In this document: piece after piece, positions 36,458 through 53,332 of the stretch
Layout of the letters: each line of letters opens with the position of its first letter
How positions within the stretch are numbered: position 1 is the first letter of the stretch
From: Latrodectus hesperus
Lineage: Eukaryota; Arthropoda; Arachnida; Araneae; Theridiidae
Length of the DNA: 64,000 bases
Direction of reading: 5' to 3'
NCBI GenBank assembly: GCA_037975125.1
Contig: CM075850.1
Coordinates: 126,437,292-126,501,291 of the forward strand
Made by a program: the position numbers and the translations under genes
The notes under the pieces: model-generated
Told to the model about the DNA's origin: nothing
Database searches by the model: none
The model's input: the letters and a program-made list of their open reading frames with translations, nothing else

Positions 36458-36513
36458 CTCCAGGTTATTCTTCGAAGATACGTCATCTCCGCCCGGAGCC
36501 GTTGCCATCTTGT
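36458..36513 (-). CDS. candidate initiating coding exon, 17 codons, gene unknown
   Basis: On the - strand an acceptor with a pyrimidine-rich tract (TTTTCTTTCTTAG) is followed by five bases and an ATG (36506-36508) in a strong context (ACAAGATGG). The frame encodes MATAPGGDDVSSKNNLE and ends on a codon boundary at a donor (GAG then GTAACT). The exon is much less AT-rich than its surroundings. Any further exons would lie at lower coordinates on the - strand; I could not find one. A short exon is weak evidence alone, so homology or RNA data would decide. The gene is not recognised. Confidence 0.55.
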
Positions 36514-39500
36514 CTAAGAAAGAAAAATGTGTTATAAGAATTTTGCAAAGAATCTTTATATAGATATTAAATATTTTTGAACAAACATATAGTTCTTGAA
36601 AGCTTAAAACCAATTATTTTGCTTATAATAGTTGTTTACATGCTATAATAATAATTTTATAAAAGAGGGAAATATTTCAAAAATCTTGTGATGTTGCAAA
36701 ATATATGAATGCGTAGCAAAATTGTTTTCTAAAGATGAATTAGTTTTATATTAAAACTAACTCATATTCACTTCACTTCTAACCACATTCAATTAATTAC
36801 AATTCATGCTTTCAAAATTTACATAAAAATAAAATTTTTAATGTATCAATTTTCTTAAATAAACAAAAAATGAAGAGGGTTTAAAAATTTTCATTAAATG
36901 CTCAAAATTCCCCATCGCTATTCAGAATACTTTCTGCCTTAGATTAATGATTAATATAATCCCGATTAATAAAATCGTTTGCATTCTTTTCAATATCGAT
37001 ATTCAATTCTGCATGCAAAACTTGAATTTTATATGTTCTAAACACTACATGGAGCCAGAAAAAGAGATTGATACTTTGTCAAAATTAACAAAAATTGTTT
37101 TTTTTACGATAATTGCTAACAATGACACTTTTTTAAAAACAATTTAATTCATTTAATCAGTTTCTTCCTGTAGTCTGTAAGTACAAAAAATTTTCAAAGG
37201 CATTCAAGCCACGCAAAAAATTTGCTCATAACCAACAAAAATATATTAAAAATAGCATGGCCATCATACTCTCCAGACCACAAACATAAAAAAATTAATT
37301 TTTGAGGTACTTCAAAGAAAATCCCCATGTATCTCATCCAAATAGTAAATGTACTTAAAGCATTAAATAAAACAGTTTTTCAAGTCTATTGATATGTGTG
37401 TGTGTGTGTGACTTTTATATTTAACAATTTAAATAATTTCTGAAATCAAGACTTAAAAATGTTTCTAAATATGTTTCTATGTAATATATGTATATAAATG
37501 TATGATGTAAATGTATATAAATGCATCCACATACACTTAAATATTTTTTTACAAAATAGTTATTCTCTGACATTAATTATTTATTTTCATACAACTTATC
37601 CTGTAATGAAATATATGGTTTTCAGCATAATTTCTTAGAAATTATCTTTTTCAGCTTGATTAAGTAATTTATTTTGCCTGAAAATATACTTTAGTTTAAT
37701 TAACAGAAAATTTACTTGAGGTAAAATAAAACAGAATAGCAAACACATGAATTGCAAATTTAAGAGACACAGAAACTTATATTATAAAAAACCCTTTTTA
37801 GTAAATGAAGTATTCGCATACATATAAACTTTTAATAATTTTAATTATTATCAAATGGTAAGCAAAATTCAATACAATGTTAAAATTAGAAACAAAAAAA
37901 GGAAAAAGAAATTCTGAGTCAAATAAGGTTCTATTATTCGAATGAAAGTAATTCTAATTAACGATTATTTAATAAAGCGAGTTCTAACAACGTGAAATTT
38001 TCTGCCTATGTAAGGAAAGATAACATAATTACAATTTCATTTACTAAGTGAAATCTCTTTTCAAGTCATTAAGAATTCTTCAGTATATTTAGACTTATAT
38101 TAAAGCTTCTATTCGTGTTTATTAAGATTCAGTTTATTTTCTCACTTTCTCCATTAACTTATGTAATATATGCGAATATATTTAAGCAAAATGATAAAAA
38201 GAACTAAAACGTTTTTTGATAAATTATAATCTAGTTAATTTATTAGTTAAATATACAATCAGAAATAGTGGTTAGTAATGAAATCAATAATGAAAAAACT
38301 ATCTTTGATTTTTCTTTAAATACTAAGTTTTGAAAAAAAGCGTAAAAATTCTATTATTTAATTTTTAATTTATTTATAACGAAATTTTCAACATATTTTT
38401 AATTGAAAAAAGATTATAATTAAATTTCATTTTCTTATTGTCTCGTGAGAGTTAAAAAATTGTTTGTTTTCTTATTGAATTATTATTTTTAATTAATAAG
38501 TAAATTAAAGAAATTCTTTCTAGGCCATGGTTTGAAAATTGATAAATTAACTTTTTATTAGTAAATTCATATGACTTTTTACATGCAAACATGGCAGACA
38601 AAAGATGTACTTTACTTTTAAAGACACAACAGAATTAAGTCTATTTTCATGAAACTCTAACTAAATATTTTTCAAATAAATCTTAGCGTATAGATTTTAT
38701 AAAAATTTTTTCATATTTATTTGAAAATATTTCATTGTTGTTTTCTAACCGGAATTTTAAAATAAAGAAATAATAACTAAATCATGGTTTTGTTATATCT
38801 TATTACAAGAAAATAATTAGTTTTCGAATTATTGTGAATGTATGAATGTAGTTAGTGTGAATGATAATTGAAGAAACGAATGTACGTATTCCTTATAAAC
38901 AAAGTAGAAAAAAAGTACTTAAAGTACACATATTTTAAACTCTAGTTTTAGTACATAAATAATTGTGCATTTTTTCTCAGAGAAATCATGGTAATACTAT
39001 GTATTACCATTTCATGGTATTACCATATAATACTAATATGATCATGTCTTATTCATAGTATTAAAATGATCATGGTAATACTATAAAATCAAACCATGTT
39101 TGTAAATTTATAAAATTTTCTTTAAATTTTGAAAGAAATTTTAAAATATTTTTATATTTTACAGGCAGCTATATTTTTTTGCCTTTCTTTAAAGGAAAAT
39201 TCTGAATTTTATTGCTGTTTCATAAAAAATTCCAAGTTTTCAAAACCTACAAATTTTGAATGCGTAAATTTAATTTGCTTTATATATTTGCATAAGAAAA
39301 ATGAAATATTTCTTAAGCTATCATTTCTTTCTATTTCTCAAAGAAAGAAAAATCATAAAATTTTCACTTTTAGATTTAATGCATTTGTTTTATACATTTA
39401 AAAGATAATTTTTTATGCATTTAAAGTTATAAAATATTTCATCGTTCTTCCTGAATAGTTATATTTTTCTCTTTTTATTTAGGAAAGAAAAATAATTTTT

Positions 39501-39808
39501 TATTTATTTATTATGAGCTCGTTATTTATTAAAGTCAATTGGTTTATATAAAGTTGAAACAGTAAAGTAAGTGTTTCATTTACTTGGATATTGTCGTTAC
39601 TAGTTACAACAGAATGTCTCCAGAAATTAACAAAAACCTGCCTGTTTCCGGCAAAAAGGACCTTTATGGCTTAAGAAGATTCTTTAAATCTAAGTTTCTA
39701 TCCAGAAATATAAAGTTTTGATGAAACCTGTCTTGGCCTCTGCTTCGATGAATGGCTCATGTGTTTCTAACGCATGATGGCAACACTGTAATAAAGATTC
39801 TGCATTTC
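36514..39808. other. no gene recognised; a cluster of short palindromes at 38985-39100
   Basis: AT-rich DNA, presumably upstream of or intronic to the candidate - strand gene. Between 38985 and 39100 the words ATGGTAATAC and GTATTACCAT recur in both orientations, giving several small hairpins. A (TG)n patch lies at about 37393-37410. Confidence 0.5.
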
Positions 39809-39877
39809 AGACCTACTAGAACAAGAGAACGGGGAAGACCGCGGTTAAGATGGGTTGACTGGTTGGAGTCAGATTTC
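39809..39877 (+). pseudogene. remnant of a non-LTR retrotransposon C-terminus
   Basis: One frame encodes RPTRTRERGRPRLRWVDWL. The GRPRxRWxD core is typical of the last part of several non-LTR retrotransposon proteins. Flanking mixed-composition DNA (about 39605-40040) probably belongs to the same remnant. There are no other intact domains. Confidence 0.55.
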
Positions 39878-40072
39878 TTTTATAATTAATGAGAAGAATT
39901 AGAACTCAAAGATTTTTCAGAGATCATCATCAAGAAATCTTCATCAGATAAAAACATTGATTTACACTGTGCTATGTGGACAGTGATGATTATCATATCT
40001 AATAAAATCTATGGCTTTTAATTGGCAGAGCTACTTGATTCATTTATCTTGATTCATAGATTACATTTATCG

Positions 40073-40366
40073 CCAGGCCGTTGTTGCTGTTTCACAAGTA
40101 TGCTAGCCCTGAGTTGGCCTCTACCACTTAGATAGAAGCAGCCAGGTGGAGTCTTCGTGCTATTGAAGCAGGGGCCAGGTAGAAGAGCCCAATACTTGGT
40201 CTGTTACCCCCTGAGGTATCATTTCCCTTGGAGGACGTTGCGACCAGTTTTAACGCGTTCCAGCTACCATTAGCGAATACGACGGATCTTCAGTCGGCCG
40301 GGATTCGAACTCACTACCTTCCGATAGTAAGAACGACGCCCTAGCCAACTAGGCCATTACGGCCCA
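40073..40366 (-). mobile_element. SINE3 copy
   Basis: The - strand starts with a tRNA-like head (GGGCCGTAATGGCCTAGTTG, box GAGTTCGAATCCC). The body matches 29716-29983 and 53037-53332. It ends in a poorly kept CAACAAC-type tail near 40080. Confidence 0.88.
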
Positions 40367-40373
40367 TCTTAAG

Positions 40374-40620
40374 TTGTTAGGGCAACGACCTTCCGTCCGG
40401 AAGGGCTGGGTTGGATTCCCAATATCGCCAAAGACCCACCAAGTATATGCGATATACGCGCTCGTTAAATCTGTGGGATTGAAAGTCCTGTGATCGGTCG
40501 TTGAACAGTTATCATGCGTGTAATGGCATAGAGAAATTCATTATTCAATGTCAAAATTGAGAGCGTGGACCCTCTAGTGGTGCCTTGGACAAGCCAAGCT
40601 CGCCAACGGCATAGAGAGCA
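40374..40620 (+). mobile_element. SINE2 copy with an internal deletion
   Basis: It shows the SINE2 head (CGACCTTCCGTCC, box GGTTGGATTCCC) and body (TATGCGATATACGCGC, TCAAAATTGAGAGCGTGG). It then jumps to TTGGACAAGCCAAGCTCGCC, omitting the ACTTTCACCTTC part. It lies head to head with the SINE3 copy, about 8 bp away. Confidence 0.82.
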
Positions 40621-40737
40621 TGATCTTAGATACAAGGATTAAACTATTTTTTAGGTATTAAAATCTACAGTAATTTTATCCTTAGATTTAAGTTTGTTAA
40701 AAAAAAAAAGGAAAAAAGACATCAATAATGAACATCA
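40621..40737. other. no gene recognised
   Basis: AT-rich, with an A run near 40700. Confidence 0.5.
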
Positions 40738-41560
40738 TAAGTAGTCATATTATTTTTCTATAAGTGAAAATTTAGTTATTTCCCATGCGTATCTGTAATA
40801 AGTTCAATTTTCATGTTTCATACATAAATATTTGATGTCTTTGAAATAAATAGTAAAATTTGTCATGAGCAGTCATTCAATTCTCTTCTACGAATGAAAA
40901 ATTACTCAATTTTCATTCGTATATTTAATGAGTTTTCTGAGCACTTTTAATTGATGCATTTTTTCTCAGTGCAGTTAAAGAAAATAAATAAAATAATTCG
41001 TTATATTTTGTTGAAAGTTGTAATTTTATTTTTTCATTAATGAAAATATACTAATTCTTCTTTCATTTATTAGGACCATCATTAAGAGCTTTAATAGAAG
41101 TTTTTCATTCGTAGATTTAAATAGCTTGAAAATTTTGAGAAAGAAAACTATAATAAATTTCATAAAAAATTACTTAATTATTTTACATTAATGAAAATTT
41201 ATTAGTTCTTCATTGGTATCTTTAATACATTTGATCTATGTATTTCATAGGTTAATTTTTGAGTCATTTAAAAAGAACTAACAAAATATTTCATGGGTTG
41301 TCATTTTTTTTTTCAGAAATAAAAACTAAATAATTTCCTTATATGGATTTAGTATATTTTAAATACATTTTTAAGCAATATAAGTCGCAATGCATTTGAA
41401 AATAACCATAAAAATTTTATAATATTGCATGAGCAGTATACATTTTTACTTTTTCTAAATGCAAAACATAATAGTTTTTAATTATAAATTAAAATATTTT
41501 CAAATTATTAATATTTTAAAAAATTTATATTGATTTAAAACATTTTGAAAACTTAATAAA
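40738..41560. repeat. degenerate satellite-like array (about 140 bp units)
   Basis: A block like ATGAAAATTTATTAGTTCTTC recurs near 40765, 40896, 41040, 41190, 41320 and 41455, 130-150 bp apart. Between the blocks, ATTCGTATATTTAAT-like and CATGAGCAGTCAT-like words also return. Copies are strongly diverged. Confidence 0.5.
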
Positions 41561-42287
41561 ATATTTTGTTCTGAGAAATTGCAATTTTTTGTTACCTTGT
41601 CTTTTTCGTTTTAATGACTTTTTATATTAAATTAATGAACGATGATTTATCCGCATTAAATAGAGTCTGAATTCGAAAAGGATTTTAGAGAATTTTTACT
41701 GATTAAGATAGTAAATTTCTCTCTTTATAAATTATTTATGAAACATTCAATTCCAGTAGTAATGTACTTTAATTAATTTGAAATTAATGATTTATTTTAC
41801 GAAAATATTGTTTATCTAATAATTTGAATTGATAATAGTAACCTAACAAGAAAAATATTAATACACATTACATCCTTATTTATCAGAAAAATCGTTTTTT
41901 CCGAAAATTTATCAGAGAATCGTTATTCATTAGAAAAATACTTATTTACCTAATATTTTTAAATAAATAGAACCCTAATATATGTGTAATAAGCGGAATA
42001 AGTACTTTCATCTGTCAAATGGTCACTTAATCTTTGAAATTCGAAGTTTTTAAATAACAAGTGATCACTGAACTAAATAAATTTAAATAATAACAAACAA
42101 GAGGTAATTCAATTTTTAAAAAATAAAATTTATATTTAAGCCATTCAACACTTGTAAAAACTTTTAATGCTTAAAATTCATCTTAATTTGTTAGATATCA
42201 TAGATTATTAATCACATATTTTATATAAAATTTACATAAAAAGAAGTGAACTATGAAACTGCTGTTGCGAGTATTTCTCTAATTTTC
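41561..42287. other. no gene recognised
   Basis: AT-rich DNA. Confidence 0.5.
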
Positions 42288-42490
42288 CTGTTGTTGTTGT
42301 TACCTATGACACTTTGACAAGCTAAGCTCGCTATGCCTTGGATATGCGAAGTTAAGTCAATAAGGAGCGTCTTTCGTTTAATCAGAATACCACGAAGGTG
42401 AAAGTACGACTTTGATCTTCAAATCCTCCGATAGATGGCCCTACCAGGGGATCCATTCCCTCAATTCTGACATTGATCTGAAGGTGGGGG
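42288..42490 (-). mobile_element. SINE2 copy, head missing
   Basis: On the - strand it runs from the TCAAT...TGAGGGAATGGATCC block through ACTTTCACCTTCGTGG and GCATAGCGAGCTTAGCTTG to a (CAA)n tail. The tRNA-like head is absent. Confidence 0.85.
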
Positions 42491-44200
42491 AAAACATATT
42501 TTCATAGATTATTGTTGTCTTTTTTTATAGAAAATGAATTGTATATACATATTGCAAAATAGGAAACCCGGAAAACTCCCACACACCCACTTCGACAGAC
42601 GTGCACGCATAAATTATAAACACAATATCCATTTACTGTAGCTCAAAGATGGTAAAATCAAACCAAATTCCTATGATTCTGAAGAACTCAGTTCTATCAC
42701 TAATTTATGGTGTACTCAAGGAGATTTTAACAAAATAACTACTGTTTTATCAACTATTTTTTTTAATTGAAATTTATAAAATCTTGCTTCATGAATTGAA
42801 ATTTCTAAAGCAACATTTTTCAATGAATTGTTATTTTGGATACAAAACAGGGATGAAAAGGCCGCATAAGATTTTAATACACTATTCATTATTGCTGTTG
42901 CATTCAACGTTCATTATTATTTCATAATGAATGAGGGAAAATCCAATTTTGATTCATTCATTTGCAATAACTAGAGCATTGCACTGTGGGTATTCACGTT
43001 TCTGCATTTGCATTATACCATAAACAAATTTTGATCTGGAGTTATATTCTAAGATGTATAGCAACTAGTGATTTTAAAGATACTGATTTGAGAAGCCACA
43101 ATAAGTTGATAACCGTTATTTCTCATCCATTAATATTCTATCCTCACTTTCTAAATACAAAAATAAATAAATAAACTTGTGTGATATTTGTGACTATTGA
43201 TATATTTTTATAATTATTATTTACAAGTCTTATTTGATACACGTCCTATCATATATCTTTTTTACATATATACTATTCATATGTGTGTAAAATGCTGTAA
43301 ACCCTAGAATATCGCCCAGAAATTTTCAAATGCTTTCTCAAAACTGTTAATTACATTTTCTCGAAACATTCTCAAGTGAATAATTAAACAATTATCTTAA
43401 TTAAATTATAGCATTATAATTTACAAATCTTATATTAAAATCTTAAGATTTTATTATATATGTAATAATTAATGTAAATTAAGTTTATAATTTTAGAAAC
43501 AAATACATTATTTAATGTATAAATACATACATTTGTGTATTGAATTGCATTCAATTCAAGTAAAATAAACTGCTTGTAATTGAAGGTTGTAATTTTGGTT
43601 TGAAGAATAATAGAATAAAAATATATTTAATTTTTATGGTTAGAAAATTTATTATTTTAAATTTGTTTAATAGTTTAATGCTTTTTTCATTTTTATTAAA
43701 AAAAGTGCGAGAATTTTGTCTTTAACTTTTGATGATTACAGCTATGTAATCATCTCTTTAATTTTTCTTTTATTGTTCGTAAGAACTTACTTTAATTAAA
43801 TAAAAAACATTTTTATCATTTCGAAACTATTCTTTGAACTTACTGTTGATTAAATTTTAATTATCACGCTATATATTAAATTAGAATATGATTTTCTTTC
43901 TTTAGTTGAAAAAATGAAATAATAGTTTAAATGTAAATGACTTGCATGGCTAGCAATGCCATAAACACACGAATATGCTAGGAAAATTTTCTTTCTGACA
44001 AATAGATGCATAGCACACAGGAAAGAAAACATTTAAACGCGAAGTAACAAATATACATGAAAGAACTATGAAAAAAAGAACAATTTCTGTAACATAAAGA
44101 AATTTAAATCAAACACTACATCGCAGCTGAGTTTCTGATTTCTAGTGTAATTTAAAACAAACTCTCCCTTTCTTCCTAGAATTGCCAAAAAATAAAAGTT
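42491..44200. other. no gene recognised
   Basis: AT-rich; open frames are short and without motifs. Confidence 0.5.
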
Positions 44201-44660
44201 AAAAATCGGAACTTAGTTACTGTCATCTTCACCAGATGGCAGTATAACCGTATCGAATCGATTCTGCTCTTGAAATTTCTCTCACTGTGTTTTTGCAATA
44301 CCTGAGCTCAGGACATGTGAGTATTTCTTCCTTTGAACTCTTTATCTTCTTTCTTTGCTCATTATGTCAGTTTAACAGCTTTGCTTTCGGAATTGAAAGA
44401 GTTGGGCAAAGTGGCCGGTGGACCCATGTTCTCCAGAGGGCCGAGTTTCTGCTGCACTGTCGGAGGGGGTAAAGGGTTGGTGCGTCTTTGCTACCCCACT
44501 CGGAGTTCAAAGTTGCAATTAAAGGTCTGAAATTTTTCGTCGTGTGTTGACCTTGGCTGGGATTAAGGGGGGCAACTGGAAAACTTTAAAGTTTGTCGTG
44601 GAAGATCGAATTTAAAGTTGTGTCATTTTGTGTTGCCAGTTGAAAAAGTTTCTTTAAAAG
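44201..44660 (+). other. GC-richer unique island, possible exon or promoter region
   Basis: Composition shifts abruptly to about half GC in 44390-44600. A donor-like GTGAGT follows CAGGACAT at 44317. A second possible exon runs from after GAAAG (about 44400) to GGGG before GTAAAG (about 44468), open as GKVAGGPMFSRGPSFCCTVGGG. No known protein or repeat is recognised. An old LTR or other repeat is an alternative. Confidence 0.35.
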
Positions 44661-47600
44661 TTTTCGAATAACAATTCTGTAAAGTTACTTATTAAAAGCA
44701 AAGTTCAAATTTAAGTTAAATTATAAAAATTTTCCTTCACATTTACACATTTTCTAAATTTATTTTTAAATCAAAATTTGTTTAAAACTAATTACATTAA
44801 ATATATTTCTTAGAAATAAATACTTTAATCTGTAGAATTATTAAACTTTCTTAAGTATGTTTACTTTTATGTTTGGCCTAAAATTTACTTGAAATATAAA
44901 AAATTATTGAAATTTTACAAATTTATTTATGATATTAACAAACATACTTTAAAATATTAAAATTTTTTAATTTGGAGAATTTTATAATATACTTCGCTGA
45001 AAATGTTCAATTAACTTTCAATTTCTTAAAATATTTTATCAGTTTACAATACATATTTTAAATTTAATTATTTTTAATCTTGTATGATATTTTAAAACTA
45101 TATTTAAGAGATATGAATGTTTACTTTTAGGTAAATAGACAGTATTTGTGTTTTAATTTTAAAAAATGCAAATATTTACTTATAGTTAAAAAAAATGCTG
45201 AGCTAAATAATGAAACAGAAAACATATGAACTATCAAATTATTTACGGAATAATAATTTTTTGTAAGGTTTTGATAGATACTAAAGGTAATATCTTGACA
45301 AATTTTCAAAAAGGATTTTTTTCTCATTAATTTTACCCAAATTTTACAAATATAAATTGTCTTGTTATTCGCGAATCCAAATCTTAGATTATAAAATAAA
45401 GTTTTAAAAAATAATTTACATTTATAACATTTTTAGTGCTTTTAAAAATATTAGCTCCATTTTATAAATTAATAATAAATGTCTTTTTTTTCATTTTTCT
45501 ACATTGATTTAAATAAAATGGTTAAGGGAAACAGCATTCACAACACTATTTTTTTGAGCAGAAATAATATGTGTTTGTGTGTTATCGGAAATCAATAATT
45601 GCATTCTGTCTGGAATAAGGCATGCACGAGAATAATTTGAAGTAAAAATTCTGAATGATCCATTTTTTTACTTGACCACGCATGTTATAATAAATATTTT
45701 TGACTTAATATTAAGTAATCATTCAGTAAATGAAATTATTCCTTTTATTTTATATACTAGAGAGAATTTTGGGATCATTACAAATGTAGTCTTATTACAA
45801 TCTCCAAACTGATGGCTGAATTTTATAATATTTATAGTAAATGTATAAGATTTAGAAATTAAAACTTTTTTTTTGAAATATTTAGTTCATTAGCATTAGA
45901 AAAATAAAAATGTATATAATATAAGCATAAACTGACATAACAGCAACATACGTATACGAATTGTAACAATCGAGAAGTGTAATCAACTTAATAGATTAAT
46001 TTCTATGCATACTTATTTATATCAGACAAAATCATTTTAATACTTTTTGTATGAATTTCAAGTTTCCTAAAAGTTTAATTTCTGTAGCAAGAGCATAGGT
46101 CTAATCTCATAATATTTAGTTCAATGAAGATGTGTTCTATAGAAATCCTTATAAGAAATTGTATCTTTTGTATATAGCTGAAATTTTATACATTAATATT
46201 TTTATATATTAACGATATAATTTTGGAACTTTGAAAATAATAAAAATAATCATAATGTTAGAAAGCAAATAAATGATTGACTCAAATATAATTTTAGAAT
46301 TTTTGAGTAAAATTAAAAAAATTTTTTTTTCAAAATCAATAAAAAGATTAACTTAGTTTTTAATGACACTTTCTGTAGTTAATTTTTTTGTTCCAGAAAA
46401 GAGGTCTGATTCATAACTACTGAACGTTAATGAACGTTAATATTAAAGGAAACAAGTCTTAATACATTTTAATGTAAAACATAGATTTTATCACAAATTA
46501 ATAATTCTTAAATGTAAGAGTAAAAATGCAAAGAAAAAAATAAATTATAAAATGAAAATGCCGTGAAACTTAAAGCTAATAAGCTTCTGGTACTTCAACT
46601 GTATCAAAATCAAACTTTTTTGTAAGAAATTTAATTTATGATCTTTAAATTTGGTGCTCTAAGCTCATAATTTTAAAACTTTTATTTCGCTTAAAATAAA
46701 AATCTTCAACTTCACTTTCTTTTTGTTTATATATTTCTTATAATTTTGTTACAAATAAAACTATTGCAATGAAGATAAAATAAATTTTAATTTTTTTCTT
46801 TTACTTGAATTAATTTAATTAGTTTTTGTCAGAAAATATAAATTATTAATTCGTTTTAAAATGAAAAATTATTTGAAAATCCTTGACTAAAAAACGCTTT
46901 GAAATTTACTTATTTTTTATGTATATTAACAAAACTTTATTTAATAATTGACAAAAAAATGTTTTTATATTATTTTTTAAATTATGATCAGTGCAAAACT
47001 GAATATTTCTGCAAGAATATGCAAATATTTTTATAAAATTCAATCAATCATTTTATTTCTATTTTGAAATTTCATTCATATTTAATTATTTAATTGCTAA
47101 ATTTAATTAATTCAAACAAAGAAAAAACCATGATAATAATTCACTTGTCTTTAAATTAAGATTCTTTTTAGTTAAATATTTTTGAAAAATTAAGTTTCAA
47201 GAATATGTCATTAAATAAAAATTTCTTTTTAATTACAAAATCAGATAGCAGTATCTAGATATATCGTAGTATAATATTTATTGTGTAATTACAAAATTAG
47301 ATAATAATATCTAGATATATCATAATGTAAAATCTCATGGGTTATAATTAAACATTTATTTGTTTAAGTAATATAAAATATAAGTAAGCAAGAATTTTTA
47401 AGTATCCATTCATAGCGTATTAAAGCTCAAATTTTTAAAATTAATATATACTCGCCATGTTTAAATAAAATAGTATAAAAGTAATTTAAAGATAAAAATA
47501 CACAAATAAATAAATATTAAAATTTATTGACTTGAAAATGAGAATAATTTTGTCCAAATTTTCAAACATTTTTACGGAAATTAGAAAAGCAGATGAAATA

Positions 47601-47744
47601 TTACATATATTTCCTAAACTAAGTTAATAATTTGTATTTGTATGTGCAATTTGTAACATAACTTTTTATCATATTCATAAATAGTATTTAGTAAGTATTT
47701 CGCAAATAAAAAAGAAACTTATTTTTAGAGTAACAAATATTTTT
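44661..47744. other. no gene recognised; a short tandem duplication at 47231-47332
   Basis: Strongly AT-rich. At 47231 and 47287 a 56 bp unit starting AATTACAAAAT and containing ATCTAGATATATC is present twice. Confidence 0.55.
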
Positions 47745-47888
47745 AGGAACTAAACACTAGGGGTTTCGAGTTTGGTTGACCACCTGATCGAGACATGTGC
47801 TTCGCACCCTAGTGGCTTTGCCCACGCAACCTGATATAAGCACTATAGGTCTTGGTTCCACGGAGTTGCCGAGCCACTGAGTTTAGTT
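47745..47888 (+). mobile_element. SINE4 copy, 5'-truncated
   Basis: It matches the 3' half of 30012-30295 (GGAACTAAACACTAGGGGTTTC, GACCACCTGATCG, AAGCACTATAGGTCTTGG). It is followed within ten bases by a (TA)n tract. Confidence 0.75.
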
Positions 47889-47895
47889 TAATTTC

Positions 47896-50284
<2,389 letters not shown>

Positions 50285-50640
50285 TTTCGGTCGAATATTT
50301 ATTCGGTCGCGTTCAGAGCAGAATTATGATGAAAGCGTCTTCCCTGTAAAGTTCCTGCTACGCAAAGGAAAACACTTTTACAGAAACCTCCTTTTATGTC
50401 TCGAGTCTCGATGAAAATGCGGGAATCGAGGCTTGCTTTAAGCTAAAATGGATCGAATTTCCTCCGAAATAAAACCCCGTTAGTATTTCCACAAGAATTA
50501 CTTCGTCGCACGAAAATTATTCTGTAATTGCTAATGACACACGTTGATTTCATGAATGTTATTATACTTCAATTTAAAGCAGATTCTTTCGGTCGTAATT
50601 ATGGTAACCTTATTACAAATCGAAAACACACAGGTGGAAG
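50285..50640. promoter_or_regulatory. candidate conserved non-coding element
   Basis: The stretch is clearly less AT-rich than its flanks, is not repeated in the window and has stops in all frames. It contains TTTCGGTCG twice (about 50284 and 50587), AATTGCTAATGACACACG and TAATTATGG, which look like homeodomain and nuclear-factor type words. Function is guessed from composition only. Confidence 0.3.
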
Positions 50641-52785
<2,145 letters not shown>

Positions 52786-53036
52786 TCATTTGATGAAGGC
52801 AGTGATTTGGAGGATGACCCTATTCTTCCTCACTGGGTGGCTGGAGTCGTGAATTGGGGACATGTCTACATTAATCATTGACATCCAAAGTCCATCCACT
52901 GGTGTGACTTTGGTGTGCAGAGGAGGGTGCCAGCTTAAGTGCGACATCGTCACCTGACCGTGGCTCAAATTGACAAGATGCTTGATGATGGATGGATATC
53001 CTAAACCCATTAACCTTAAGTCACAGTCCGGGGATC
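52786..53036 (-). repeat. possible SINE or other interspersed repeat, unclassified
   Basis: GC-richer than its surroundings and directly joined to the SINE3 copy. It includes GTGCGACATCGTCACCTGACC and a (GAT)n-like GATGATGGATGGATA. I believe it to be a repeat by composition and by recall of similar arthropod repeats; no second copy is in the window. Confidence 0.4.
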
Positions 53037-53332
53037 ACCTGCGCCCCTATACTTATGTGTAGCTAACCCAGAGTTGGGCTCCACCAGTTGAGGGGAAGCT
53101 GTTGGAGGGGGAGTCTTAGTCATTTAAAAGTAGGGACCAAGCAGAAGATACTGCAATACTTGACATGTGATCCTCAGAGAAATTATTTCACTTGAAGAAC
53201 ATTGATATCACGATCTATTCAATGTGATTCAACAGCCTTCTTTGAACACGAAACATTTTCGTTAGTGTCGTGATTCGAACTCACTACCATTTGTTTTTAG
53301 AAAGACTCTCCTACCAACTAGATCACCATTGT
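53037..53332 (-). mobile_element. SINE3 copy, diverged
   Basis: On the + strand it reads AACCCAGAGTTGGGCTCCACC, then TCATTTAAAAGTAGGGACCAAGC and finally GTGATTCGAACTCACTACC, the complement of the B box. It matches the order of the 40073-40366 copy. Confidence 0.85.
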
